A stretch of DNA of 64,000 nt, from positions 558,001 through 622,000 of the forward strand of contig NZ_FRBY01000001.1 in the NCBI RefSeq assembly GCF_900142735.1, read 5' to 3'. Of the stretch, positions 1 to 8,723 are shown one piece after another. Under the pieces are notes generated by a model. It saw only the letters and a list, made by a program, of their open reading frames with translations, was not told where the DNA came from and made no database searches. Every line of letters begins with the position of its first letter. Positions within the stretch are counted from its first letter, which is position 1. The DNA comes from Flavobacterium saccharophilum. GTDB taxonomy: Bacteria > Bacteroidota > Bacteroidia > Flavobacteriales > Flavobacteriaceae. Both the position numbers and the translations under genes were made by a program.

Positions 1-1460
1 TGATTAAAAAGTTTATTTACCTCGAATGGAAAGCCTTTACAAGATCGGCTTCATTTGGAGCAAACCTGGCAATGAAAATTTTACTAGGTTTTTTAATGAT
101 TTATTTTTCGCTAATTTTTATTGGAGCAGGAGTTGGAGCATTTTATATATTAAAAAAAATGAACCTTGAGCCTTTAGTAACCATCAATAAATTTTTGCTC
201 TATTATTTTCTGTTTGATTTGGTGATTCGTTTACTGATGCAGTCAATCCCGGTATTAAACATCAAACCGTTATTGGTTTTACCTTTCAAAAAACCAACGA
301 TCGTTCACTTTTCGCTAGGAAAAACAGCATTGTCTTTTTTTAACTGGGTTCACGCACTCTTCTTTGTACCTTTTTCGATCGTGCTGGTATTAGAAGGTTA
401 TGATGTTATTGGAATCGTAATGTGGCTTGTGGCTATTTTCTCTTTAATATATATCAACAATTTTTTGAATATTATTCTAAGTAATATTGACAAACTGTTT
501 GTTGTTTTTATTGGCCTTGCAATTGGTTTAGGAGGGGCACAATATTATAAATTATTTGACATTACCATTTTTACAACACCTTTTTTTCAGGGATTGTATG
601 CGCAAAAGGGATTATTTTTAATTCCAATTTTGGTGTTGATAGGATTGTATCAATTTACGTTTAAGTATTTTAAGAATAATTTGTTTTTGGACGCTGGACT
701 TTCTAAAAAAGAAGATGTTGCAAAAACTGAAAATTTGGTTTGGTTAAATCAATTTGGAACACTGGGAACGTTTCTTAAAAATGACATCAAATTAATCCGA
801 AGAAATAAAAGATCTAAAACGACTATTGTTATGAGTGTGGTCTTTTTGTTTTATGGATTGATCTTTTTTGGAAACACACATCAGCCAGAGGCAATGCATA
901 TTTTTGCGGGAATATTTGTATCAGGTGGGTTTTTATTTGTTTTCGGACAATTTGTACCAAGTTGGGATAGTTCGTACTACCAATTAATGATGACACAAAA
1001 TATTCCGTATCGTGGTTACATTACTTCAAAATGGTGGCTGATCGTTATCGCGACTTTTATATCAACAATAATCGCTTCATTTTATCTTTTGTATGGTTGG
1101 GAAGTGTACTTAACAATAGTTGTTGGTGCAATTTATAATATTGGAGTTAATTCTCATTTAGTTCTTTTGGGTGGTGCATTTACTAAAACACCAATTGATT
1201 TGAGCAATGCCGGTGGGGCTTTTGGAGATAAAAAAGCATTTAATGCCAGCGCGATGCTGCTTTCATTACCAAAGATATTTTTGCCATTATTATTGTATTG
1301 GCTTGGACTTCATTTTGCTGATAAAACTGTTGCATTGGCTTTAGTTGCCGGAGCTGGAGTTTTAGGATTTATCTTTAAGGAAAAAGTTTTTTCGCTTATT
1401 GAAAAAAGATATAAACTAGAGAAATACAGCACGATAAGTGCTTACAAACAAAAGAATTAA
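1..1460 (+). CDS. DUF5687-family ABC transporter permease (5' end cut by one base)
   Basis: A multi-pass membrane protein of about 486 residues, with repeated hydrophobic helices along its whole length and short charged loops, resembling the DUF5687 permease subunits found next to ABC ATPases in Bacteroidota. The first in-frame ATG is at 72, but the same frame is open back to base 1 and reads IKKFIYLEWKAFTRSASFG, the usual amino-terminal form of this family. The bases at 1-2 are TG, so the true ATG most likely begins one base before the window. It is followed 115 bp downstream by an ABC ATPase on the same strand, its presumed partner in an exporter of unknown substrate. The family assignment is from recognition; the substrate is unknown. 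Confidence 0.82.
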   Translation, partial: IKKFIYLEWKAFTRSASFGANLAMKILLGFLMIYFSLIFIGAGVGAFYILKKMNLEPLVTINKFLLYYFLFDLVIRLLMQSIPVLNIKPLLVLPFKKPTIVHFSLGKTALSFFNWVHALFFVPFSIVLVLEGYDVIGIVMWLVAIFSLIYINNFLNIILSNIDKLFVVFIGLAIGLGGAQYYKLFDITIFTTPFFQGLYAQKGLFLIPILVLIGLYQFTFKYFKNNLFLDAGLSKKEDVAKTENLVWLNQFGTLGTFLKNDIKLIRRNKRSKTTIVMSVVFLFYGLIFFGNTHQPEAMHIFAGIFVSGGFLFVFGQFVPSWDSSYYQLMMTQNIPYRGYITSKWWLIVIATFISTIIASFYLLYGWEVYLTIVVGAIYNIGVNSHLVLLGGAFTKTPIDLSNAGGAFGDKKAFNASAMLLSLPKIFLPLLLYWLGLHFADKTVALALVAGAGVLGFIFKEKVFSLIEKRYKLEKYSTISAYKQKN

Positions 1461-1575
1461 TTAGAAAATGTGTCAATTTGATAATGAGATAATTTTCATC
1501 ACATTAAAATCGAACATCTAAAAACAAAGAATGGATTTTTAATCTAAAATCAACAATCTAAAATCTAAAATCACC
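1461..1575. repeat. Direct repeats of an ATCTAAAA word between permease and ATPase
   Basis: The gap between the two ABC genes contains four spaced copies of the word atctaaaa or aatctaaaatc, near 1516, 1540, 1555 and 1563, the last ending just before the ATPase start codon. The sequence is almost free of G and has no inverted partner here. It resembles the low-complexity word repeats seen in other gaps of this window. No promoter element of the TAnnTTTG form is visible in it. Confidence 0.5.
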
Positions 1576-2271
1576 ATGATACAAGTAAATCAACTTTCAA
1601 AAAAATATAACGGAACAACAGTTTTAAATATTAATAATCTTGAAATTCCAAAAGGACAGAGTTTTGGATTAGTAGGGAACAACGGTGCAGGAAAAACAAC
1701 TTTTTTTAGTTTATTACTAGATTTGATTCAGCCTTCAACAGGTCATATTACGAGCAATAATATTCAGGTAAATGAAAATGAAAATTGGAAATCTTTTACA
1801 GGTTCATTTTTAGATGAAAGTTTCTTAATTGGATATCTAACCCCAGAAGAATACTTTTATTTTATTGGCGATTTACGTCATCAAAACAAAGCTGATATTG
1901 ATGCATTGTTAGCAGAACACGAAGAGTTTTTTAACGGAGAGATTCTAAATAACAAAAAATATCTTAGAGATTTATCAAAAGGAAACCAAAAGAAAGTTGG
2001 GATAATTGCGACCCTTATCGGTAATCCTGAAGTTGTAATTTTGGATGAACCTTTTGCAAATTTAGATCCAACAACAGTTAGTCGCTTAAAAAAGATTATT
2101 AAAGATTTGGCAGAAAATCCGAATATTACTGTGTTAGTTTCAAGTCATGATTTGCAGCATACAGTCGAGGTTTGCGATCGAATTGTAGCCTTGAATAAAG
2201 GGGAAATTGTCAAGGATATTCAAACCTCAAGAGAAACCTTGCAAGAGCTGGAATCGTTTTTTGCTGTTTAA
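1576..2271 (+). CDS. ABC transporter ATP-binding protein
   Basis: A 231-residue ABC ATPase that should power export with the DUF5687 permease upstream. Walker A GNNGAGKTT lies at residues 34-42, the signature LSKGN at 133-137 (a variant of LSGGQ), Walker B VVILDEPF at 153-160, and the H-loop histidine follows in the SSHD sequence. The length is normal for a single nucleotide-binding domain without extensions. The start ATG at 1576 gives the expected beginning of the first beta strand. I considered GldA of the gliding GldAFG transporter, but the permease partner is of the DUF5687 type, so that name is not used. Confidence 0.88.
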   Translation: MIQVNQLSKKYNGTTVLNINNLEIPKGQSFGLVGNNGAGKTTFFSLLLDLIQPSTGHITSNNIQVNENENWKSFTGSFLDESFLIGYLTPEEYFYFIGDLRHQNKADIDALLAEHEEFFNGEILNNKKYLRDLSKGNQKKVGIIATLIGNPEVVILDEPFANLDPTTVSRLKKIIKDLAENPNITVLVSSHDLQHTVEVCDRIVALNKGEIVKDIQTSRETLQELESFFAV

Positions 2272-2338
2272 GTTTCTATATTTCAAAAAGAAGCGTATTT
2301 TTACACGTCATTATACTAAAAAGCCTTTTTAGAAGTTA

Positions 2339-4975
2339 ATGGATTTAAACTCTTTTCTATTGAAAAAGAATACTCTAAAATATTGTTTTCCGTTCGTGTT
2401 TTTATTCTTTTTGATAGCTTGCTCTACCAAAAAAAACACTTTTGTGTCTAGAAATTCCCATGCTTTAAGTACAAAATATAACATTTTGTACAATGGAGGT
2501 ATTGCTCTTGATAAAGGTCTGAAATCTATTTACACGAATGATCAGGATAATTTCTGGAAGATGTTGCCTATTGAAAAAATGCAGGTTGACGAAAATTATT
2601 CGGGAGAAGAAAAAGCTAAAAATCCAGATTTTGAATTAGCAGAAACAAAGGCAACAAAAGCGATTCAGAAACACTCCATGAATATTGGGGGAAGAGAAAA
2701 AAACTCGCAGATCGATGAAGCATATTTAATGCTTGGGAAAGCACGGTATTATGATCAGCGTTTTATTCCGGCTCTGGAGGCATTCAATTATATCTTGTAT
2801 AAATACCCAAACAGCAGTAATATTTATACAGCAAAAATCTGGCGCGAAAAAACCAATATGCGTTTAGGAAATGATGCAATCGTGGTAAAAAATATTAATC
2901 TGTTATTAAAAAATACCGATTTAAATAAGCAAACATTTTCAGATGCGAATGCATTATTGGCGGAAGCTTTTTTACATCTGGAGAAAAAAGATAGTGCTGT
3001 AGCGAAACTTAGAATTGCTGAAAATTTTTCGCGTATAAACGAAGACAAAGCGCGTTATCGTTTTGTTTTGGGGCAGATGTATCAGGAAATCGGAATACGA
3101 GATAGTGCGATTTATTTTTATAACGCTGTGATCGACATGAACCGCAAAGCAGATCGAAAATATATGATGCATGCTTACGCAAAGAAAGCACAGATGTTTG
3201 ATTATGAGAATGGCGATCAGGATATGTTTATTGAAACGTACAATAAATTAGTGGATGACCGTGAAAACAGACCGTATTACGATATACTATTTTACGAAAT
3301 GGGTGTTTTTTTCGACAACTATAAAGAACAGGAAAACGCACTTGAATTTTATAATAAATCTCTAGCCAGAAAATCTAAAGATCCTTATTTGGTCGCTTCG
3401 ACTTACAGAAACATTGGAAACATGTATTTTAAGAATACAGATTATACTATGGCTGCCAAATATTATGATAGTACATTAGTAAAATTAGATCCTAAAAGCA
3501 GAGAGTTTGCGTTTATTGAAAAAAACCGAAAAAACCTTGATAATGTAATTAAATACGAAGCAATTGCAAAACGCAATGATAGTATTATAATGGTGTATGG
3601 CTTACCAGAAGCAGAACGAAAATCTTATTTTGAAAATTATATTGCTGAACTTAAAAAGAAAGACGACGCAAAGCGTTTGGCAGAAGAAGCTGAACAGGAG
3701 AAATTAGCAAATATTGAACGTAACTCAAAGGCCGGAAACTTACCTACCGCTATAAATCCGCAAGCACCCGTACCTACTGATTTGCCGGGTGGAGGTATAC
3801 TTAACCCTCCGGGAGCAAACGATCAGGCAAGTACTTTTTATTTTTATAACCCAACGACGGTTGCATACGGAAAAGTGCAATTCAGAAAAATGTGGGGAAA
3901 CAGATCTTTAACAGGAAACTGGCGTTTGGCTTCTTCAAAAACAATCGTAACTCCGGTCTTAAAAGATTCGTTGAGTATGCGTCAGGATTCTCTTAATGCT
4001 TTGCAGGATTCTGTTGTCGTTGAGAAGTATACCACGGCATTTTATGAAAAACAACTTCCAACAAGTCCGGTGGTAATGGATAGTATTGGCAAAGAAAGAA
4101 ATTTTGCTTATTATCAGTTGGGACTTATTTATAAAGAAAAATTCAAAGAATACAATTTAGCCAGCGACAAATTTGAGCAATTATTGAAAAATAACCCAGA
4201 AGAAAAATTGGTGTTGCCGTCGATGTATAATTTGTATAAAATATACCAGATTACAAATCCGGCTAAAGCAGAAAAAGTAAAATCTGATATAATAGGAAAT
4301 TATCCAACTTCCAGATATGCCCAACTTTTAAATAATACCAATACGAGTGATTTCACATCACCAGATAAAGAGTATAATAAGTGGTATAAATTATATGAAG
4401 AAGAAAAATTTGATGCTGTTTTAGATAATATTGATAATTTGATTAATCAATATGCTGGTGATGAAATTGTTTCTAAATATGAGTTATTGAAAGCCAATAC
4501 ATTAGGAAAAGTAAACGGATTGGCTGCTTATAAAAAAGGTTTAGAAACGGTTGCAGATAATTATCCAAACAGTGAAGAAGGTAAAAATGCCCGCGAAATT
4601 TTAGAGAAGCAAATCCCGAGTTTAGAAAAGCTTGATTTTACGGCTGTTGATGGAAAAAATTGGAAAATTTTATATTTAGTTTCTAATAACGATTCTCAAA
4701 CAATTAAAAAAATTGAAGAAGCTATTAAAGTATTTTTACTAGTTGAAAACTATGAAAGACTAACAACTTCATTAGATAAATACAATAAAACTCAAAGTTT
4801 TGTAGTTATTCATGGAGTAAAATCTGAGGCATATGCCAGAGATGTTTCAGGAGTTTTGAGAGAGGACAAAAAGTACAAAATCACACATCCGTCAATTATT
4901 ATTTCGAGTGATAATTATAAGGTGATTCAAATCAAAAAAAATCTTGAAACATATTTAGCGCCTAAAAATCCATAA
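2339..4975 (+). CDS. sprE: SprE/PorW, type IX secretion and gliding lipoprotein with TPR repeats
   Basis: An 878-residue TPR lipoprotein recognised as SprE (PorW in Porphyromonas), required in Flavobacterium for type IX secretion and gliding motility. The amino end has a hydrophobic segment and a lipobox ending in LIAC, followed by STKKNTFVSRNSHALSTKYN, a conserved block of this family. Several TPR-like helices run through roughly residues 110-400 and again from about 590 to 760. Between them is a charged and then Pro/Gly-rich linker near residues 440-500. The gene is followed after 3 bp by the bactofilin, so the two are probably co-transcribed. Length and order (sprE, bactofilin, atpZ, atp genes) agree with Flavobacterium. 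No strong promoter match was found upstream. Confidence 0.92.
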   Translation: MDLNSFLLKKNTLKYCFPFVFLFFLIACSTKKNTFVSRNSHALSTKYNILYNGGIALDKGLKSIYTNDQDNFWKMLPIEKMQVDENYSGEEKAKNPDFELAETKATKAIQKHSMNIGGREKNSQIDEAYLMLGKARYYDQRFIPALEAFNYILYKYPNSSNIYTAKIWREKTNMRLGNDAIVVKNINLLLKNTDLNKQTFSDANALLAEAFLHLEKKDSAVAKLRIAENFSRINEDKARYRFVLGQMYQEIGIRDSAIYFYNAVIDMNRKADRKYMMHAYAKKAQMFDYENGDQDMFIETYNKLVDDRENRPYYDILFYEMGVFFDNYKEQENALEFYNKSLARKSKDPYLVASTYRNIGNMYFKNTDYTMAAKYYDSTLVKLDPKSREFAFIEKNRKNLDNVIKYEAIAKRNDSIIMVYGLPEAERKSYFENYIAELKKKDDAKRLAEEAEQEKLANIERNSKAGNLPTAINPQAPVPTDLPGGGILNPPGANDQASTFYFYNPTTVAYGKVQFRKMWGNRSLTGNWRLASSKTIVTPVLKDSLSMRQDSLNALQDSVVVEKYTTAFYEKQLPTSPVVMDSIGKERNFAYYQLGLIYKEKFKEYNLASDKFEQLLKNNPEEKLVLPSMYNLYKIYQITNPAKAEKVKSDIIGNYPTSRYAQLLNNTNTSDFTSPDKEYNKWYKLYEEEKFDAVLDNIDNLINQYAGDEIVSKYELLKANTLGKVNGLAAYKKGLETVADNYPNSEEGKNAREILEKQIPSLEKLDFTAVDGKNWKILYLVSNNDSQTIKKIEEAIKVFLLVENYERLTTSLDKYNKTQSFVVIHGVKSEAYARDVSGVLREDKKYKITHPSIIISSDNYKVIQIKKNLETYLAPKNP

Positions 4976-4978
4976 ACC

Positions 4979-5389
4979 ATGTTTGAGAAAGCAAAAAAAA
5001 GCGGCACAGAACTTTTAGGAAAAACAAATAGAATAGTAGAAGGAACTTCTATTATTGGTGATATTGTTTCGAAAGCCGATTTTCGATTAGATGGAGAGTT
5101 GATAGGGAATTTTACTTCACAAGGAAAACTGGTTATAGGACCATCAGGAATTGTAAAAGGCGAAATTATTTGCCATAATGCTGATATTGAAGGCGAGTTT
5201 CAGGGCAAACTAAAAGTTTTAGAAATCCTTAATATAAAAGCTACAGCTCATATTCATGGAGAAGTACTGGTAGGTAAACTGTCTATAGAACCAGGAGCAG
5301 AATTTACTGCAACATGTTCGATGCTCGCAAATACAAAAGAAGTAACTTTGAAAGATGGAAAAGGAGCCGAACAAAAACAGAAGGAATAA
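4979..5389 (+). CDS. Bactofilin (polymer-forming cytoskeletal protein)
   Basis: A 136-residue protein with the bactofilin beta-helix: regular hydrophobic-glycine repeats such as IVEGTSIIGDIVSKADFRLD and LVIGPSGIVKGEI, about residues 20-115, flanked by short charged tails. Bactofilins self-assemble into membrane-associated filaments without nucleotide. The gene starts 3 bp after sprE and its last 35 bp overlap the next gene, so sprE, the bactofilin and atpZ look translationally linked. A scaffold role for the secretion/gliding machinery or the ATP synthase is possible but only suggested by position. Confidence 0.9.
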   Translation: MFEKAKKSGTELLGKTNRIVEGTSIIGDIVSKADFRLDGELIGNFTSQGKLVIGPSGIVKGEIICHNADIEGEFQGKLKVLEILNIKATAHIHGEVLVGKLSIEPGAEFTATCSMLANTKEVTLKDGKGAEQKQKE

Positions 5390-5582
5390 GTGGATGCCGC
5401 TTATTAATATTCCAGTTCAAATGGGAGTTATTATTTTTTTGTTTTCCTATTTTGGAAGCTGGCTAGATGAAAATCATCCAAGTCCAAAAGTTTATTATAA
5501 TACAATTTTTGTAATGCTTGGCGTAGGCCTAGCTTTATATAATGTAATTCGTCAGGTTAACGACATCAACAAGACAAAGTAA
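5355..5582 (+). CDS. atpZ: AtpZ/AtpI-family protein
   Basis: A 75-residue protein with two predicted membrane helices (about 17-32 and 46-65) separated by a short polar loop containing SWLDENHPSP. This is the AtpZ/AtpI type, small membrane proteins encoded ahead of ATP synthase operons and implicated in c-ring assembly or ion uptake. It overlaps the end of the bactofilin gene by 35 bp in another frame. The lysine/asparagine-rich amino end before the first helix is typical. Its position 570 bp before atpB supports the call. Confidence 0.82.
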   Translation: MEKEPNKNRRNKWMPLINIPVQMGVIIFLFSYFGSWLDENHPSPKVYYNTIFVMLGVGLALYNVIRQVNDINKTK

Positions 5583-5639
5583 TTTAAGTTTTAGACAGCT
5601 TTAAATAATTGTTGCATCTTTGCGGAAAAATTATTTCAA

Positions 5640-6032
5640 ATGTTTTTAAAGAATTACAAACCTTTTTTACAATTATTCATTTTTGCTTTGGTTGTTTACA
5701 TTTTACACAAAGCGGCTTTTTTACTCTTAAAAGTTAATCCCCAAAACTTTTATTACAGTATTGAATTTTTGTATTTATTTTTTTTCGGAATATCCGCATT
5801 GTTATACCTAATATTATTAATAGTAAAAAAGAAGAATTTTGAAATTGTTGGGATGGCTTTCTTGTTTGGAACCTTCACGCAAATGTTAATAGGATATTTG
5901 ATTTTAAGACCAATTTTAGACATAAAGTCTGAAGAGGTTATGGTTGAAAAAGTCAATTTTTTTATAACATTTATTTTGTTTTTGTTATTTGAGACGCTTT
6001 TAACTGTCCGATTATTAAATGAAAAGCGTTAA
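5640..6032 (+). CDS. Small four-helix membrane protein between atpZ and atpB
   Basis: A 130-residue integral membrane protein with four predicted helices at about residues 10-30, 42-62, 72-92 and 103-125. It sits where an AtpI subunit would be expected, between atpZ and atpB, and resembles the small uncharacterised membrane proteins (DUF6168-like) at this place in Flavobacteriaceae. An assembly or accessory role for the Fo sector is an inference from position only. The 57-bp gap upstream has a near match to the -7 promoter element (CATCTTTG at 5615-5622) but no properly spaced TTG. Confidence 0.65.
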   Translation: MFLKNYKPFLQLFIFALVVYILHKAAFLLLKVNPQNFYYSIEFLYLFFFGISALLYLILLIVKKKNFEIVGMAFLFGTFTQMLIGYLILRPILDIKSEEVMVEKVNFFITFILFLLFETLLTVRLLNEKR

Positions 6033-6080
6033 AATAAGGATTCTGTAAAAGAAGGTTCAAAAATAATTTTTCATATCCTT

Positions 6081-6108
6081 TTGAATATTAATAAAAAATG
6101 TACCTTTG
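6081..6108 (+). promoter_or_regulatory. Sigma-A promoter of the atpBEFHAG operon
   Basis: TTG at 6081-6083, a 17-bp spacer, then TACCTTTG at 6101-6108, an exact match to the Bacteroidota housekeeping promoter (TTG, 17-23 nt, TAnnTTTG). Transcription should begin near 6114, about 35 nt before the atpB ATG at 6150. The TTG could be mistaken for the start codon of a longer atpB frame. Confidence 0.82.
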
Positions 6109-6149
6109 CACCAAATTTTAGAAACGTAAAAAATAAGATTTTCAACAAT

Positions 6150-7325
6150 ATGGTGATTTCAAACAAACCACTCAAATTTATTCTTGCAGCTTTAGTTGCT
6201 TGTTCTCCAGTAATGAGTTTTGCAAATTCAGAGAACGATTCAACGCATGTACAAACTGAGGTAGCTCATGAAGAGAAAGTAATTTCACACAATGCCCCTG
6301 TGGAAGGAGAGCATGTAGCTCTTGATCCAAAAGCAAAAGTGGATGCTTTTATTGATCATCACTTACAGGATTCACATGAATTTGTTTTCTTTTCAGATGA
6401 AAAGGAAAATAAACATTATGGTTTCCCATTGCCAGTTATTCTTATTGACGGAGGTGTGAAAATTTTCTCATCTTCAAAATTACACCATGGTGAAGAAGTT
6501 GCAGAAGTTGATGGAAACTTCTACAAATTAGTTCACGGTAAAATATACAAAACAGATGCTGCCGGAACAATTACGTTTAATGAGCATGGACATCCAGAAA
6601 ACGAAAAGCCATTAGATTTTTCTATTACAAAAAATGTAGTGTCAATGCTTTTTGTATCAGTATTATTATTCTTCATGTTTACTGGTTTAGCTAAGTCATA
6701 CAAAAAAGGACCAATCCCAACTGGATTTGGTAGAGTATTAGAACCACTTATTATTTTTATCAGAGATGAAATCGCTGTTCCAAATATTGGTGAGAAAAAA
6801 TACAGAAAATATATGGGTTACCTTTTAACTGTATTTTTCTTTGTATGGTTGTTAAACCTTTTAGGTATGACTCCACTAGGAATTAACGTTACAGGAAATA
6901 TTGCTATTACGGTTTGTTTAGCAGCCTTTACTTTTATCATTACACAATTTAGTGCAAACAAAGATTATTGGGGACACATTTTCTGGATGCCAGGAGTTCC
7001 TGTTCCAATGAAAATCATCTTAGCGCCAATTGAGATATTAGGAACGTTAACAAAACCATTCGCATTATTAATTCGTTTGTATGCAAACATCACTGCTGGT
7101 CACGTAGTAATTATGAGTTTGATCGCAATGATTTTTGTGGGTAAAAATTTAGCTGCAGATTTGCCAATCTCTTTAGGTTTGACATTATTTATTTCGGTTA
7201 TTGAAGTTTTAGTTGCATTTTTACAGGCTTTCATTTTTACAATGTTATCATCATTGTTTATTGGTATGGCAGTGCAGGATCATGATCATGCTCACCACCA
7301 CGAAGATGAAACAGCAATTATTTAA
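6150..7325 (+). CDS. atpB: ATP synthase Fo subunit a
   Basis: Subunit a of the F-type ATP synthase, forming the proton half-channels next to the c-ring. The protein is 391 residues from this start and is long for the family because of an amino-terminal extension: a cleavable signal peptide (MVISNKPLKFILAALVACS, ending SFA) and a soluble His-rich, acidic segment, as known in Bacteroidota. The core has five to six helices; the essential arginine is in LLIRLYANITAGH in the penultimate helix region. The tail HDHDHAHHHEDE is strikingly His-rich. A longer frame opens at TTG 6081, but that TTG is the -33 promoter element, so the ATG at 6150 is chosen; it also gives a proper signal peptide. Confidence 0.95.
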   Translation: MVISNKPLKFILAALVACSPVMSFANSENDSTHVQTEVAHEEKVISHNAPVEGEHVALDPKAKVDAFIDHHLQDSHEFVFFSDEKENKHYGFPLPVILIDGGVKIFSSSKLHHGEEVAEVDGNFYKLVHGKIYKTDAAGTITFNEHGHPENEKPLDFSITKNVVSMLFVSVLLFFMFTGLAKSYKKGPIPTGFGRVLEPLIIFIRDEIAVPNIGEKKYRKYMGYLLTVFFFVWLLNLLGMTPLGINVTGNIAITVCLAAFTFIITQFSANKDYWGHIFWMPGVPVPMKIILAPIEILGTLTKPFALLIRLYANITAGHVVIMSLIAMIFVGKNLAADLPISLGLTLFISVIEVLVAFLQAFIFTMLSSLFIGMAVQDHDHAHHHEDETAII

Positions 7326-7358
7326 TTTAGAAGTTTAATTTTATATATATAAATACTT

Positions 7359-7556
7359 ATGGGAACAATTCCAACTTTAGTAGGTGCAGGTTTAGTAGTA
7401 ATCGGTGCAGGTTTAGGTTTAGGTAAAATCGGTGGATCTGCTATGGACGCGATTGCTCGTCAACCAGAAGCTGCTGGTAAAATTCAAACTGCGATGATTA
7501 TTATCGCGGCTTTATTAGAAGGTTTAGCATTCGCTGCTTTAATCTTAGGAAAATAA
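7359..7556 (+). CDS. atpE: ATP synthase Fo subunit c
   Basis: A 65-residue hairpin of two glycine-rich helices that forms the rotor ring. The polar loop is ARQPE at residues 33-37 and the ion-binding carboxylate is Glu54 in ALLEGLAF. The residues around it lack the glutamine and serine ligand pattern typical of sodium-coupled rings, so proton coupling is likely. The helix 1 sequence VIGAGLGLGKIGGSAMDAIA has the expected GxGxG spacing. It starts 33 bp after atpB. A hairpin follows in the gap to atpF, which may favour high expression of this multi-copy subunit. Confidence 0.97.
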   Translation: MGTIPTLVGAGLVVIGAGLGLGKIGGSAMDAIARQPEAAGKIQTAMIIIAALLEGLAFAALILGK

Positions 7557-7568
7557 TAAAGAGAGAAA

Positions 7569-7605
7569 TAACAACATCTTTAACGGTTGGTTAAAGGTGT
7601 TGTTA
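7569..7605 (+). terminator. Stable hairpin between atpE and atpF (partial terminator or RNA-stability element)
   Basis: Arms at 7569-7584 and 7590-7605 pair over 16 bp, with a single G-U wobble and a five-base loop. The following sequence, cttttaaaaaaag, has only a short U-run. It sits 12 bp after the atpE stop, inside the operon, so it is more likely a partial terminator or processing barrier that raises atpE mRNA relative to later genes than a full stop. Confidence 0.6.
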
Positions 7606-7646
7606 CTTTTAAAAAAAGAAATTAAATATTTTAATATAGTTATAAA

Positions 7647-8147
7647 ATGGATAAGTTAATTAACGATTTTTCATTCGGTTTATTCTTTTGGCAAGCTTTA
7701 ATCTTGTTGGTTTTAATTTTACTTTTAGTAAAATTTGCATGGAAACCAATTATGGAATCTATCACTGCGAGAGAACAAGGTATTAAAGATGCATTACTTT
7801 CTGCTGAAAACGCAAAGAGAGAAATGGAAAACCTACAAGCTGACAATCAAAGAATTTTGAATGAAGCTCGTGCAGAACGTGACGCGATGTTAAAAGAAGC
7901 TCGCGAAATGAAAGAGAAAATGATAGCTGATTCTAAAAACGAAGCACAAGCACAAGGTCAAAAAATGATCGAGCAGGCTAAAGCTGCTATCGAAAGTGAA
8001 AAAAATGCTGCTATGGCTGAATTGAAATCACAAGTTTCAACTTTATCATTAAGCATCGCTGAAAAATTATTGAAAGATGAATTATCTAACAAAGAATCTC
8101 AAACTAAATTGGTTGAGAAAATGTTAGGTGACGTAAAGTTAAACTAA
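7647..8147 (+). CDS. atpF: ATP synthase Fo subunit b
   Basis: A 166-residue peripheral stalk subunit. One membrane helix at about residues 8-27 (FGLFFWQALILLVLILLLVK) is followed by a conserved FAWKPI segment and a long charged coiled coil to about residue 150, rich in Ala/Glu/Lys heptads. It dimerises to join subunit a to the F1 head through subunit delta. The length is standard. It ends 4 bp before atpH. Confidence 0.96.
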   Translation: MDKLINDFSFGLFFWQALILLVLILLLVKFAWKPIMESITAREQGIKDALLSAENAKREMENLQADNQRILNEARAERDAMLKEAREMKEKMIADSKNEAQAQGQKMIEQAKAAIESEKNAAMAELKSQVSTLSLSIAEKLLKDELSNKESQTKLVEKMLGDVKLN

Positions 8148-8151
8148 GATT

Positions 8152-8685
8152 ATGGCAAGTACAAGAGCAGCAATTCGTTATGCAAAAGCAATTCTAGACT
8201 TAGCAAACTCTAAAGGTGTTGCCGAAGCTGTCAATAACGATATGAAGTCAATTGCATCAGCAATTGGGACTAATGCAGAATTGAGTACCTTTATTCAAAA
8301 CCCAACTACAAAAGTTGAAGTTAAGGAAAGTGCTCTTTTAGAAGTTTTTGCAGATGTAAATGGTGTGACTAAAGGTTTATTTCATTTATTATTCGAAAAT
8401 AAAAGATTCGAAATTCTGGAAGGAATTGCATTAGAATATAAAAGATTATTTGACGAAAATAATGGTGTTGAAGTAGCAAAAGTTACTACAGCAATTCCTA
8501 TGGATGCAGCTTTGGAAGCTAAAGTTTTAGCAAAAGTGGCTTCTTTGTCAGATAAAAAAATAACAATTGAGAATATAGTAGATCCATCAATTATTGGAGG
8601 ATTTATTTTAAGAATAGGTGATCAACAATACAACGCTTCTGTTGCAAACAGATTACAAGTATTAAAAAGAGAGTTAAGTAATTAG
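8152..8685 (+). CDS. atpH: ATP synthase F1 subunit delta
   Basis: A 177-residue stator subunit linking the b dimer to the alpha3beta3 head. The amino-terminal helical domain begins with ASTRAAIRYAKAILDLA, the family hallmark, and the carboxyl domain contains the conserved IIGGFILRIGDQQYNASV near residues 148-165. Four bp separate it from atpF, and the order b-delta-alpha is canonical. Confidence 0.96.
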   Translation: MASTRAAIRYAKAILDLANSKGVAEAVNNDMKSIASAIGTNAELSTFIQNPTTKVEVKESALLEVFADVNGVTKGLFHLLFENKRFEILEGIALEYKRLFDENNGVEVAKVTTAIPMDAALEAKVLAKVASLSDKKITIENIVDPSIIGGFILRIGDQQYNASVANRLQVLKRELSN

Positions 8686-8723
8686 TTTTATTACACATAA
8701 AAGTGTCTAAATTATAAATTAAG

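Noticed and set aside
1..2271. Gliding transporter GldA/GldF/GldG
   Set aside because: The permease is a DUF5687-type protein and only one permease gene is seen; the Gld transporter has a different composition.
6081..6149. Amino-terminal extension of atpB from TTG 6081
   Set aside because: The TTG and the TACCTTTG at 6101 form a promoter with exact spacing; transcription begins after this region, and the ATG at 6150 starts a proper signal peptide.
7640..7846. Antisense frame over atpF and many similar frames on the opposite strand of long genes
   Set aside because: They are shadows of strongly conserved genes in other frames, with no promoter or family likeness.
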